Origin: Pirellulales bacterium | GTDB lineage: Bacteria; Planctomycetota; Planctomycetia; Pirellulales; DATAWG01 | Assembly: GCA_036267355.1 (NCBI GenBank) | Contig: DATAWG010000053.1 | Coordinates: 1 to 64,000, forward strand | Length of the DNA stretch: 64,000 bases | Direction of reading: 5' to 3' | Part shown: positions 32,043-40,865 of the stretch, piece by piece | How the letters are laid out: every line of letters begins with the position of its first letter | Position numbering within the stretch: position 1 is the stretch's first letter | Program-made: the position numbers and the translations under genes | The notes under the pieces: generated by a model | What the model saw: only the letters and a program-made list of their open reading frames with translations | Database searches by the model: none | What the model was told of the DNA's origin: nothing

Positions 32043-33698
32043 ATGCCCGACGGTCGCACGGCGATTGTTTCATCCGTCTGGAAGCATCCGCCGAGCGCCG
32101 CGACCATCGCTCGGCATATCGCCGCCGGCGAGCTATCCGCCGTCGAAGTGCTCGAGCCGCATCTCACGCGAATCGAAGATGTCGATCGGAAGCTGAATGC
32201 CGTTGTCGTGCGGCGGTTCGACGCGGCGCGGGCCGAAGCGCGGGCGGTCGACGATTGCCGCCGCCGCGGCTCGCCTCTTGGGCCGTTGGCCGGAGTGCCG
32301 ATCACCGTCAAGGAATGTTTCCAACTCGCGGGCACGGCGACAACGCTGGGCGTTCGCCGCCGCACGAACTCCACCGCCCGCACCGATGGAACGCTCGTCG
32401 CCCGATTGCGGGCTGCCGGCGCGATCGTCGTCGGCAAGACGAATGTGCCGCAGCTCATGTTGCTCTACGAGACGGACAATCCGCTCTTCGGCCGAACGAA
32501 CAATCCCTGGGATATTGGCCGTGCGGCAGGCGGTTCGAGCGGCGGCGAGGCGGCCATTATTGCTGCCGGCGGCGTGCCGCTTGGCTTGGGGAGCGATCTC
32601 GGCGGCAGCATCCGCCAACCGGCCCATGTTTGCGGAATTCATGGCCTGAAGCCCACCGGCGGCCGCATCACTTGCGCTGGCAGCTCGAATGCACTCGAGG
32701 GTTTCAATGCCTTTCCAATCCAACCCGGCCCGATGGCGCGGCATGTCGAGGATTTGGCGCTAGCGATGCGCGTGCTGACCGGGGCCGATAGTGGCTCGGC
32801 CGACAGTCGCTCGGCCGATGCGACCGATGGATTTGAATTCTCCAGCCGTGGCAAGTCGGGTTGGATCGACACGGACGTGCCACCGGTGGCATGGCGCGAT
32901 CCGGCGGATGTGGAAGTCGGATCGCTGCGCGTCGCGTATTGGACGGAGGATGGTTATTTCCCGGCGGCGCCGGCAGCGCGCCGCGCGGTGGTCGAAGCGG
33001 CGGCGGCGGTGCGGTCGCACGGGGCCACGGTCGAACCATTCGATCCGCCCGATGTCGGCGAGGCGATGCGGTTGTATTTCGGATTAACCGGCGCGGATGG
33101 CGGCCGAGGAATTCGCGAGTTGCTCGGCTCGAGCCGCGTCGATTGGCGCCTTCGCCGCTTGCTGCGCTGGGCTCGATTGCCACGTTCGCTACGGCCGATG
33201 GTTTGTTCGCTATTGGAATTGATCGGCGAAGGGCGTACGGCCCAATTGGTGCGCGCGGCCGGGGCGATTTCCGCCCGCACGTATTGGCGGCTGGTGGCGG
33301 AGCGGCAACGTTATTTGCGGCAATTTTTGAACCGCATGCGGCTCGGCCGATTCGATGCGATCCTCACGCCCCCCTATGCGACCGCGGCAGTGCCGCATGG
33401 TTCGTCGCTCGTCATGCTTCCGGCGGCCAGCTATGCGCTGTTGCCCAACCTGCTCGATCTGCCGGCCGGCGTTGTCGCGGCCACCCGGGTTCGCGAGCAC
33501 GAGGAGAGCGATCGCCCGGCACGCCGCGACCGCTGCGATCGAGCCGCGATCGCTGCCGAGCGATCCAGCGTCGGGCTGCCGATGGGCGTGCAAGTAATCG
33601 GGTTGCCGTGGCGAGAAGACCTGGTGTTGGCGCTGATGGCCGCGCTCGAATCTCACTTCCGTACTCAGCCCGGCTACCCCTTGCAACCGGGGATTTAA
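32043..33698 (+). CDS. Amidase (amidase signature family)
   Basis: The 551-residue protein carries the Ser-cisSer-Lys triad of the amidase signature family: the Lys in GVPITVKE, the glycine-serine loop GGSSGGEAA and the nucleophile Ser in GSDLGGSIRQPA, followed by HGLKPTGGR. It hydrolyses an amide bond or serves as a fatty-acid-amide-type hydrolase; the substrate is unknown. No GatC or GatB gene lies nearby, so a free-standing enzyme is more likely than GatA. ATG 32043 is chosen; the frame continues upstream only through a palindrome and a C-rich tract (32013-32032) that replaces a Shine-Dalgarno site. Confidence 0.88.
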   Translation: MPDGRTAIVSSVWKHPPSAATIARHIAAGELSAVEVLEPHLTRIEDVDRKLNAVVVRRFDAARAEARAVDDCRRRGSPLGPLAGVPITVKECFQLAGTATTLGVRRRTNSTARTDGTLVARLRAAGAIVVGKTNVPQLMLLYETDNPLFGRTNNPWDIGRAAGGSSGGEAAIIAAGGVPLGLGSDLGGSIRQPAHVCGIHGLKPTGGRITCAGSSNALEGFNAFPIQPGPMARHVEDLALAMRVLTGADSGSADSRSADATDGFEFSSRGKSGWIDTDVPPVAWRDPADVEVGSLRVAYWTEDGYFPAAPAARRAVVEAAAAVRSHGATVEPFDPPDVGEAMRLYFGLTGADGGRGIRELLGSSRVDWRLRRLLRWARLPRSLRPMVCSLLELIGEGRTAQLVRAAGAISARTYWRLVAERQRYLRQFLNRMRLGRFDAILTPPYATAAVPHGSSLVMLPAASYALLPNLLDLPAGVVAATRVREHEESDRPARRDRCDRAAIAAERSSVGLPMGVQVIGLPWREDLVLALMAALESHFRTQPGYPLQPGI

Positions 33699-33716
33699 GC
33701 GAACGAACGTTCGATG

Positions 33717-33783
33717 CCCAGCAGCCCGCCGCGCTAGCAAGGAAAATTGGCAATGCTCTCATGCGAGCGCTGCGGGCTCCTGG
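33717..33783. repeat. Repeat family C, inverted pair
   Basis: CCCAGCAGCCCG..GCTAGCAAGGAA and the facing arm ending GCGGGCTCCTGGG form a 67-bp imperfect palindrome 18 bp after the amidase stop codon. Confidence 0.8.
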
Positions 33784-33840
33784 GCAATGTGGGCGTCGGG
33801 CCATTTGCGATAACCCTTCGATTACATGGGAGGAAATAAG

Positions 33841-36027
33841 ATGATCCGTGCGATTTGCTTCATGGTATTGTTTCTCGCCCCGGTTCGATCGTTCGCGCAA
33901 GACGACGCATATGCGAAGTACGTAACGACGTCTCGCGATTTTCAGCCGGTGAAACAAGACAAGGCTTGGGCGCTAAAGGCATTTCCCAGTTGGACTGTGA
34001 TGCCCTGGTATTACCAGTGGAATATCGGCTTCAACGATGCGTCTGGCCGGTTTCAGATCGAAAATGGAATGAACGGCTCGTTTTGCGACCGTGGCAGCGA
34101 CGGCCGGCTCGATTGGATCGATAAATTCCAGCTCCGCTTCTACATGGACCACACGGCCGGCAAGGGAGATTTGCACCAAGGGGCCGACGAATTCATCCGC
34201 CGCTACAAAAGCCGCATCGAGGGGACAGGCGTTCGCGTTCAGCCGGTGAACGATGCGATGCTCGCGCGGCTCGAGAAGATCATGCGGGGCAACATCGGCG
34301 AAGTCGAGCGTTCGCCGTTTCGCGGAGCCTATGCCCTCGACGACGAAATCTCGTGGGGGCATTTCACGCATCCATCGATGTGGCGGCTCACCGACGACGG
34401 CACCGCGTACGCCAAATGGCAGACGGAAATCTACGGCACGAGCGCGCCGAAATGGACCTCGTGGATCGGCTACAACGATATCCTGCCCAAGCTCCGCCAA
34501 TGGGATATCGCCCATTTCGATGCCAGCCAACTCATGGATCAATGGACCTTCAACGATTCGTATTGGCTCAATTTCATCGGCGATCTTGTCGCTTATTCGA
34601 ACACGCTCGACCCGGCCACGCCGTGCGGCTTCGTCGGCGGACAAGCCCCGAGCGCGTTCGGCGGCTACGACTACGCCAAGCTGATGCGCAAGGTGCAATA
34701 TCTCGAGTCGTACAACGCCGGCGATTCGCAATCGATCATTCGCGGTCTGAATCCGCACAACGCTCTGCCCGCCGTCACCACGTTTTTCTACACTTCCTCG
34801 GCCGACAGCATTTGGCAAACGTGGAAATACCTGGCCAATGGCAACAAGGGCTTCATTTGCTGGGTCGAGCATTGGTTCGACGGCAAAACGCCACGGCCCT
34901 GGATCGCGGAAGTCGGCCCGCACTGGAAAGAAGCGGAAAAGGTGAGCCAGAAGCTCTCCGGGGCCGAATGGATCGACGACGGCGTGGCACTCTATTACAA
35001 CCACGCCTCAATCCAATTGGGCTGGATCATGGATGCCGAATCGCACGGCAAAACATGGATCAACCGCAATGGCGACGATCGCCTCGGCGGCTCGCATCTC
35101 GTGCGCCACGCTTGGATCAACATGCTCCGCGATGAAGGGATTCAGTTCGGCTGGCTCAGCTACGTCGATCTGATCCAGCATGGCGTTCCCGCGAAATACA
35201 AAGTGCTGATTCTGCCGGCGACGTTATGCCTTTCCGATGCCGAGGCGCGAGAGATCAAGAAATTCTGCGCCGGCGGCGGCACCGTGATCGCCGATTATCT
35301 GCCGGGCCTGTGGGATCAGCATGGCAAGGGGCGGGCCGGGGGCGGCGTGCTCGACGAGATGTTCGGCGTCCGCCATGATCCGAAAATGACCGCCGGCGAT
35401 ATCTTCGGCAACCGGCTTTGGTGTGAAACCGATCAAGACGCCAACTTCGGCTACAAGACCTACGACGAACTATTGACGCGTGGCAACACGTCGATCAAAG
35501 ACGCGAGCGGATTCGACAAGGCGGTGCGCTCGATGGGCGTGGCGCACGCGACGCGCTTCGGCAAGGGAACCGCCGTGCTGATGAACCTGTCGCCGCAATG
35601 GTACAACGCCTACCGCGTCGCCGGATCCGCTGCCGCGGCGAAGCGATCCGTGTTCATGAAGCCGCTCCACGATGCCGGCATCCGCCGCTGGGTGGAAATC
35701 AAGAACCCCGGCGACGAGGAATTCGGCTACGAAATCACCTATTGGTCTATCGCGGGCCGCACGTTCGCATTCGTCGTGATGGAGCCGGAAATCGCCGTCA
35801 GCGGCGTCGGCGGCGGCAACGCCGTTGGACTGAAAACCGCGACCCAGCCGATCACGCTTCACTTCGCCGCCCCGATTCGCGATGCCCGCGACGAGCGGAG
35901 CGGCAAATCGCTCGGCAGCGGCGCCGATTTTCCGTTCGATTGGAAGCTGAACGAAGCCGTCGTCGTGTCGTTCGCCGGCGATCCGCCGCGAAGTGCACCG
36001 GCCGCCGATGCCAACCTTCGCCGTTAG
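33841..36027 (+). CDS. Secreted GH42-like glycoside hydrolase
   Basis: The ATG at 33841 follows an excellent GGGAGG site and gives 728 residues. A signal peptide (IRAICFMVLFLAPVRSFAQ) leads into a barrel-like domain rich in Trp/Tyr with a DDEISWG segment (about residue 168) that resembles a clan-A acid/base strand end. A beta-galactosidase trimerisation-like domain follows (about 385-500, KVLILPATLCLSDAEA and GGGTVIADYLPG). The overall order matches GH42-type proteins. It probably cleaves an oligosaccharide outside the cytoplasmic membrane; substrate and nucleophile are not certain. No transporter or regulator lies nearby. It is followed by the 44-bp tandem array. Confidence 0.75.
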   Translation: MIRAICFMVLFLAPVRSFAQDDAYAKYVTTSRDFQPVKQDKAWALKAFPSWTVMPWYYQWNIGFNDASGRFQIENGMNGSFCDRGSDGRLDWIDKFQLRFYMDHTAGKGDLHQGADEFIRRYKSRIEGTGVRVQPVNDAMLARLEKIMRGNIGEVERSPFRGAYALDDEISWGHFTHPSMWRLTDDGTAYAKWQTEIYGTSAPKWTSWIGYNDILPKLRQWDIAHFDASQLMDQWTFNDSYWLNFIGDLVAYSNTLDPATPCGFVGGQAPSAFGGYDYAKLMRKVQYLESYNAGDSQSIIRGLNPHNALPAVTTFFYTSSADSIWQTWKYLANGNKGFICWVEHWFDGKTPRPWIAEVGPHWKEAEKVSQKLSGAEWIDDGVALYYNHASIQLGWIMDAESHGKTWINRNGDDRLGGSHLVRHAWINMLRDEGIQFGWLSYVDLIQHGVPAKYKVLILPATLCLSDAEAREIKKFCAGGGTVIADYLPGLWDQHGKGRAGGGVLDEMFGVRHDPKMTAGDIFGNRLWCETDQDANFGYKTYDELLTRGNTSIKDASGFDKAVRSMGVAHATRFGKGTAVLMNLSPQWYNAYRVAGSAAAAKRSVFMKPLHDAGIRRWVEIKNPGDEEFGYEITYWSIAGRTFAFVVMEPEIAVSGVGGGNAVGLKTATQPITLHFAAPIRDARDERSGKSLGSGADFPFDWKLNEAVVVSFAGDPPRSAPAADANLRR

Positions 36028-36058
36028 CGGCAATTCCCGATCGCCCCCGAAATACCAA

Positions 36059-36345
36059 CCCGAAGCGTTAGCGAGGGACGAACCGCGACGGATACGACAC
36101 TAGCCCGAAGCGTTAGCGAGAACGAACCGCGACGGACACCACACTAGCCCGAAGCGTTAGCGAGGACGAACCGCGACGGATACGACACTAGCCCGAAGCG
36201 TAAGCGAGGACGAACCGCGACGGACACCACACTAGCCCGAAGCGTTAGCGAGGGACGAACCGCGACGGATACGACACTAGCCCGAAGCGTTAGCGAGGGA
36301 CGAACCGCCCTGGAGCGTTCCCTCGCTTACGCTTCGGGTTAGTGT
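36059..36345. repeat. 44-bp tandem array of repeat family B
   Basis: Six units begin with CCCGAAGCGTTAGCGAG at 36059, 36104, 36148, 36192, 36236 and 36281, a 44-45 bp period. Unit tails alternate: units 1, 3 and 5 end in GATACGACACTAG and units 2 and 4 in GACACCACACTAG, so the true unit may be an 88-bp dimer. An inverted copy (about 36320-36345) closes the array as a hairpin. It is not a CRISPR array because there are no unique spacers. Confidence 0.92.
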
Positions 36346-36744
36346 GCGGTCAAATGCGGCAACCAAAAAAAGCGGCCGACCTGGGGCCTCGATCCTTGAA
36401 GCCCTGCCAGGTCGGACGCTTCCAGATGACTGATCGGCGGCAAGCCGTCCAGCATCCAGATGTTCGCGGCCCTCGGCCATCGTAGCCAAGGAGTAGATCA
36501 GGTCGGGTCCGGCAGCCCGTGGCCGACGGCTGACGGCAAAATGACCCCATCGCCGACGAACATATTTCAACACGACACGACACGACAATCCCGTTCGAAT
36601 CCGTTCTCCCGGGCAACTGCTCCCATCGCTACACTTCCGAGGGCTAACTTGTGCGAATTCCGGATGCTTCCGATCTGCGAGCTCGAAGTATGCCCCCTGC
36701 CCGCTTGATTCAACGCCACTCGACTCAAACGCCGCTTGGTTCGT
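36346..36744. other. Intergenic gap after the tandem array
   Basis: About 400 bp with no supportable gene. It contains a GACCTGGGG / CCAGGTC inverted pair (about 36379-36416) and a short ACACGACACGACACGAC run near 36570-36590. The 17-base string near 36637 matches one near 6646. Confidence 0.5.
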
Positions 36745-37197
36745 TTACACTTGACCGCGGGCCGTAAACGCCGCCTCGGCAATCTGATCGAATCGCTGCT
36801 GCCGCTTCGCTAGATATTCTTCCCAGTGCTTCTTGTCCCACAGCTCCATGTGATCCTGCACGCCGAGTAAAACCGCCTCGCGGCCCAAGCCGGCCAGTGT
36901 GCTCAATTCGGCGGGAATGCGAATCCGCCCCTGATCGTCGATCTCCACCCGCTGGGCCCGGGCATAGAACAATCGATTGAAATCGCGCACGTCTTGTCCA
37001 GCGGGAGAAGCGGCCGACAGGTGATCCGCCACTTGCGAAAGCGAGTCCTCCGTATAAATCGCCAACGATCCGTCGGTGTGCGGCGTGACGTACAACGTTC
37101 CTTCCGCCGCGGTGCCCAATGCCTCGCGGAGCTGCTTCGGGACGGCCAGCCTCATCTTCTCATCGATCGACCGGACGAATGTCCCGGTGAGAAGCAT
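36745..37197 (-). CDS. mraZ: MraZ transcriptional regulator, isolated
   Basis: The 150-residue protein has the two AbrB-like halves of MraZ: an N-terminal FVRSIDEKMRLAVPKQLREAL and a second DDQGRIRIPAELSTLAGL, each with the D-x-KGR-like core. MraZ is a ring-shaped DNA-binding protein that represses its own promoter and, in many bacteria, the division and cell wall (dcw) cluster. Here no rsmH, ftsL or mur gene follows; the gap downstream is repeat DNA. The ATG at 37197 gives the standard MLLTGTFVRSIDEK start. A clear operator and promoter lie upstream, which strongly suggests self-regulation. It is followed at a distance by the GH42-like gene, with no shared transcript evident. Confidence 0.93.
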   Translation of the reverse strand: MLLTGTFVRSIDEKMRLAVPKQLREALGTAAEGTLYVTPHTDGSLAIYTEDSLSQVADHLSAASPAGQDVRDFNRLFYARAQRVEIDDQGRIRIPAELSTLAGLGREAVLLGVQDHMELWDKKHWEEYLAKRQQRFDQIAEAAFTARGQV

Positions 37198-37242
37198 GGT
37201 GACCTGCGGAGCGGGGAATCAATCGAAATCTTCGTTGCTGGA

Positions 37243-37277
37243 CACCACTTCTCCCCATTCCGTCCCAAATGTCCCCA
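37243..37277 (-). promoter_or_regulatory. MraZ operator: four 10-bp-spaced half sites
   Basis: Read on the - strand, TGGGG (37277-37273), TGGGA (37267-37263), TGGGG (37257-37253) and a weaker TGGTG (37247-37243) occur exactly every 10 bp. In E. coli MraZ binds direct TGGGN repeats separated by 5 bases, which is the same arrangement. The site begins just downstream of the -10 box, so binding would block transcription start. Confidence 0.85.
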
Positions 37278-37278
37278 A

Positions 37279-37306
37279 AGCATAACGACATCTCGACGTG
37301 CGTCAA
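37279..37306 (-). promoter_or_regulatory. Sigma70-like promoter of mraZ
   Basis: On the - strand a TTGACG -35 box (37306-37301) is 16 bp from a TATGCT -10 box (37284-37279). The predicted transcription start falls inside the MraZ operator. Both boxes and the spacing are good; no experiment is available. Confidence 0.7.
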
Positions 37307-37395
37307 GCATTTGTTCCCACGTGGCTTGCCGCAAAGCGGCGATCGCCGTCATTAATTGCACCGCTGGAAAGGGTTACGAAAATTCTTTGATCTTT

Positions 37396-38640
37396 TTATT
37401 TCGCTCCAAATGACGCGGCAGAGCCACCGATCAGCTGCCAATACAACCGCTCGTAGGCGATCACCACGTCGGCCAACCGAAACTTGCTTTCCGCCCGAGC
37501 GCGGTTCGCCGCTCCGAGCCGTTTGCAAAGCTCCGCATCGCCGGCAATTGCTGCGATCCGATCGATGAAACCGAGCCAATCGCCGGCGGAAACGACCTGC
37601 GGCGCGGCGGAGTGTTGTTGCACGAGATCACCGAGGAGTTCCGCGATTCCTTCACTCTGTAGGGCGACGACCGGTTTGCCGCCGGCCATCGCCTCGAGCA
37701 CGGTGTTCGACATTCCTTCCCATCGCGATGGGGCGACGAGCATCTCCGCAGCCGCGATAATCGCAGGCAAATCGCTCCGCCAACCGAGCCAATGGATGCG
37801 ATCCTGCACACCGAGTTCGCCCGCCCGCCGGCGCAGCGCATCGAGCCGCGGCCCGTCGCCGACGAAAACCAGATCGTGTTCTTCGAGCCTGTTCAGTAGC
37901 GACCGCGCATCTTCGAGAAGCCGCGCGGCCCCTTTCTGATCGTCGCTGTCCAACCGGCCGACAAACAGCAAGAACCGTCTGCCGGCCCGCAATCCGAGCC
38001 GCGGTGGATCGATCGGGAGTGCAGGAATCCGTTTGACATCGATGCCGTTGGGGATCACCAGGATTTTTTCCGCGGCGAGGCCGACCTGTTCCCGCGCGAA
38101 CCGAGCCACTCCCTCGCTCACAGCGACATGCCGCGCCGCCCAGCGCCCGGCCCATCGCTCCAAAGGCCGTCGCCAACGGCGCCGTGGCTCCGCGACGCGC
38201 AAACCGGTGACGATCGGCACGTAAGACATCGGCGCGTGCTGTGCGGCGAGTCTTCGGGCCGCGATCGGCCCCCAAACATTGGCGTGCCACAGAAACGTTT
38301 GCACTAACGCTGGCCGTTGCCGACGCAATTCGCTCCGCAATCGGCCGAGCACGCGGCATGCGTCCACAATTCTGCGAGCGCCCAAGAAACATACGGGCAC
38401 ATTCGCAACCCCAAGACGCGCGACAAGCGATTCGCCCGCTCCGACCGGTCGCGGTTCGAGGCAAAAAACCATCGGCTCGAAGAAGCGGCGATCGATTCGC
38501 GTCGCCAGTTCGACGAGAAATCGCTCGGCCCCGCCAACATCCAGGTCGGTGATGCAAAAAGCGATGCGATTGGGAAGGCGTTCGCGGTCGAAAGGTTCAC
38601 TGTTGCGGCCTTCGCTCGCTGGATGTTTTGCGCCTGCCAT
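37396..38640 (-). CDS. Glycosyltransferase family 4
   Basis: This GT-B enzyme has the GT4 marks: the donor-side E-x7-E motif in WEGMSNTVLEAMAGG, the preceding LVAPSR, the VGRLDSDDQKG loop, and an N-terminal VGGAERFLVELA. It transfers a sugar from an NDP donor to a glycan or lipid acceptor, acting at the cytoplasmic face of the membrane. The ATG at 38640 gives 414 residues; a GTG at 38679 would add 13. Neither has a strong ribosome binding site. It is divergent from queA. No other glycan genes surround it, so the acceptor is unknown. Confidence 0.87.
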   Translation of the reverse strand: MAGAKHPASEGRNSEPFDRERLPNRIAFCITDLDVGGAERFLVELATRIDRRFFEPMVFCLEPRPVGAGESLVARLGVANVPVCFLGARRIVDACRVLGRLRSELRRQRPALVQTFLWHANVWGPIAARRLAAQHAPMSYVPIVTGLRVAEPRRRWRRPLERWAGRWAARHVAVSEGVARFAREQVGLAAEKILVIPNGIDVKRIPALPIDPPRLGLRAGRRFLLFVGRLDSDDQKGAARLLEDARSLLNRLEEHDLVFVGDGPRLDALRRRAGELGVQDRIHWLGWRSDLPAIIAAAEMLVAPSRWEGMSNTVLEAMAGGKPVVALQSEGIAELLGDLVQQHSAAPQVVSAGDWLGFIDRIAAIAGDAELCKRLGAANRARAESKFRLADVVIAYERLYWQLIGGSAASFGAK

Positions 38641-38782
38641 CGGCCGTCCGTTCGCCCGCTTGCTGCAATATCGAAGCACGAGCCCAATGCCTTATACTCG
38701 AACCACAGCCGTAACGGAATTCGGGCATGCCCGATTGCCGGCGGGAAAGTGTCAGAACCTGGGAATTGCCTGAACCTTGAAA

Positions 38783-39844
38783 ATGTCTGAACTCGATGCC
38801 TACGACTACGAACTGCCGCATGAATTGATCGCCCAGGAGCCGCTCGCGCATCGGGCCGATGCGCGGCTGCTGGTCGTCGACCGCGCGCGGGACGAGCTAT
38901 CGCACCGCCATGTCCGCGATCTGCCGGAAATTCTGCGGGCCGGCGATTTGATGGTGCTGAACGACACGCGGGTCGTTCCCGCCCGGCTGGTGGGCCATCG
39001 CACGATGACGGGCGGCCGCTGGGAAGGCCTGTTTCTGAGCGTCGACGAGCAAGGGTTGTGGCGTCTGTTGGCTCGCGGACGGGGAAAAATGGCCATCGGC
39101 GAAACCATCACGCTCGTCAATGCCGAGGGCCGCGACGATATTCGCCTCCGCTTGGTCGAGCGGGCCGAGGGCGGCGTTTGGATCATGCATGCCGAATCCG
39201 ATCGGCCAGCGCTCGAGGTGCTCGATCGCGTCGGCCGGGTGCCGCTGCCGCCCTACATCCGGCATGGCGAAATGGCGCCGGCCGATCGCGAGCGTTATCA
39301 AACCGTGTTCGCCCGGCAACCGGGAGCCGTCGCCGCCCCAACCGCCGGTCTGCATTTTACCGACGAACTGCTTCGCCGCGCCGAAGCGGCCGGAATCGGC
39401 ACTTGTTTCGTCACGCTCCACGTCGGCCTCGACACGTTTCGGCCGGTCACCGCCGAGCGGCTCGCCGACCATTCGATGCACCGCGAATGGGGCGAGCTCG
39501 GCGAAGCCACGGCCGAAAAAATCAACGTTTGCCGCGCCCACGGCGGCCGAGCGGTAGCCGTTGGGACTACGTCGGTCCGTGTGCTCGAAACCGCCGCTCA
39601 AGGAAACAGCGGTTCGGCCGAATCGGTTTCCCCCTGGAGCGGGTTGACCGACTTGTTCATTCGGCCCCCGTATCGTTTCCGATTGGTCGACGCGCTGCTG
39701 ACGAATTTTCACCTCCCGCGCACCACGCTCTTGGTGCTAGTCCACACCTTTGGCGGCGATAGGCTATTGAAGCGAGCCTACGCCGAAGCAATCGCCCACG
39801 GCTACCGCTTCTACAGCTATGGCGACGCAATGCTGATCGTTTGA
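38783..39844 (+). CDS. queA: QueA: SAM:tRNA ribosyltransferase-isomerase
   Basis: The 353-residue protein is QueA, which transfers and isomerises the ribosyl part of SAM onto preQ1 in tRNA to give epoxyqueuosine. Diagnostic stretches are FDYELP-like YDYELPHELIAQEP, DLMVLNDTRVVPARL, VGRVPLPPYI, YQTVFA, AAPTAGLHFT, THVGLDTFRPV-like LHVGLDTFRPV and LLTNFHLPRTTLL. All are intact and the length is normal. I chose ATG 38783; a TTG two codons upstream is in frame. It is a single gene here; tgt and queG are not in the window. A palindromic repeat starts 10 bp after its stop. Confidence 0.95.
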   Translation: MSELDAYDYELPHELIAQEPLAHRADARLLVVDRARDELSHRHVRDLPEILRAGDLMVLNDTRVVPARLVGHRTMTGGRWEGLFLSVDEQGLWRLLARGRGKMAIGETITLVNAEGRDDIRLRLVERAEGGVWIMHAESDRPALEVLDRVGRVPLPPYIRHGEMAPADRERYQTVFARQPGAVAAPTAGLHFTDELLRRAEAAGIGTCFVTLHVGLDTFRPVTAERLADHSMHREWGELGEATAEKINVCRAHGGRAVAVGTTSVRVLETAAQGNSGSAESVSPWSGLTDLFIRPPYRFRLVDALLTNFHLPRTTLLVLVHTFGGDRLLKRAYAEAIAHGYRFYSYGDAMLIV

Positions 39845-39854
39845 AGAGCAGATC

Positions 39855-39952
39855 GAAACCACGAATTACACGAATTACGCGAAGAAGAGACGAGGCAAAC
39901 AGCGCGTTGGTCCTCGTTCTCGATTCGCGTGATTCGTTTCATTCGTGGTCTC
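39855..39952. repeat. Cargo-less relative of the GxxExxY inverted repeat
   Basis: Two 41-bp arms (39855-39895 and 39912-39952) are imperfect reverse complements; the core ACCACGAATTACACGAA resembles the ACCACGGATTACAC arms flanking the GxxExxY gene. Only 16 bp separate the arms, so this looks like the empty or miniature form. A single arm of the same type is at about 44930-44965. Confidence 0.75.
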
Positions 39953-40067
39953 TCCTCCTCCCGAGGCCGCTAGCACGACTGCGGCGTCTCCGCGTATACT
40001 GCGGCGGCGCCGTGGCGATTGAGTCGCTGCGGCAATCGCTCCGACCATCTGCCATGGAGGCTTTTTC

Positions 40068-40739
40068 GTGCTGGAAGCGCAAACCGAACACGTGTTGGTC
40101 GTGCCCACGGAGTTGTTTCACCGGCTCGGGCATTTTCAGGGCTTCTCGCCCGATGTCGAGCGCTATCTTGCCGAACTGCTGAGCCCGGAGCACACCAGCT
40201 ATCGGCCGCGGCCGGAGGTGGAGCAGAACCCGAGCTTCAAGCAGTTGATCCCCTACGTCATCTTTCGGCATCGCGATGCCGCAGGCCGCACGGCGCTGTT
40301 TCAGTACACGCGGGGCAGCGGCATGGGCGAGGCCCGGCTGCACAGCAAGCGAAGCGTCGGCGTCGGCGGGCATATCTCGGCCGACGATCGCACCAGCGAC
40401 GCCGCGGCGCCCTATTTCGAAGGAATGCGCCGCGAATTGAGCGAAGAGGTGATCGTCGATTCGCCGTCGACCGAGCGATGCGTCGGGTTGATCAACGACG
40501 ATGAGTCCCCCGTCGGCCAAGTCCATTTGGGCGTCGTGCATTTGGTCGACGTCGAGCGGCCGGCCGTCTTTCCGCGCGAGAGCGAAATCATCAAGGCCGG
40601 GTTCCGGCCGGTCGAGGAAATGCTGGCCGATCTGAGCCAATTCGAAACTTGGTCGCAGATTTGCCTGCGGGCACTGTTTTGGACCACCGACAATTTCGCG
40701 CATCGGCAGAGCCAATGGCGCCCAAACAATCAGCCGTAA
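40068..40739 (+). CDS. Nudix-like hydrolase
   Basis: The 223-residue protein contains a Nudix box: GVGGHISADD, a short insertion, then EGMRRELSEEV (the G-x5-E-x7-REx2EE pattern with a longer gap). Nudix enzymes cleave nucleoside diphosphates linked to another group. The N-terminal 90 residues (TEHVLVVPTELFHRLGHFQGF) are a conserved extension in planctomycete members as far as I recall. The GTG at 40068 is supported by GGAGG seven bases upstream. It stands alone between a palindromic repeat and the small lipoprotein. Substrate unknown. Confidence 0.78.
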   Translation: MLEAQTEHVLVVPTELFHRLGHFQGFSPDVERYLAELLSPEHTSYRPRPEVEQNPSFKQLIPYVIFRHRDAAGRTALFQYTRGSGMGEARLHSKRSVGVGGHISADDRTSDAAAPYFEGMRRELSEEVIVDSPSTERCVGLINDDESPVGQVHLGVVHLVDVERPAVFPRESEIIKAGFRPVEEMLADLSQFETWSQICLRALFWTTDNFAHRQSQWRPNNQP

Positions 40740-40865
40740 GCAATACTTCAACGGGTTGCTAAGCAATGTGCCGGGCGCGGCTCCTTGCGTGCCGCTCGGC
40801 GAGCGTGGTAAACTCGCCCGCATGGCGCCGCAGGCGCAACATGTTCTTACGTGAGAGGATCGGTT

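Noticed and set aside
32043-33698. GatA subunit of the tRNA amidotransferase
   Set aside because: No gatB/gatC nearby, and the sequence has a long variable middle; a free amidase is more likely.
36059-36345. CRISPR-like regular repeats
   Set aside because: The repeats are contiguous 44-45 bp units with only two alternating tails; there are no unique spacers and no cas genes.
36585-36605. tRNA-like GTTCGAATCC string
   Set aside because: The flanking bases cannot pair into a T arm and no acceptor stem or anticodon arm is found.
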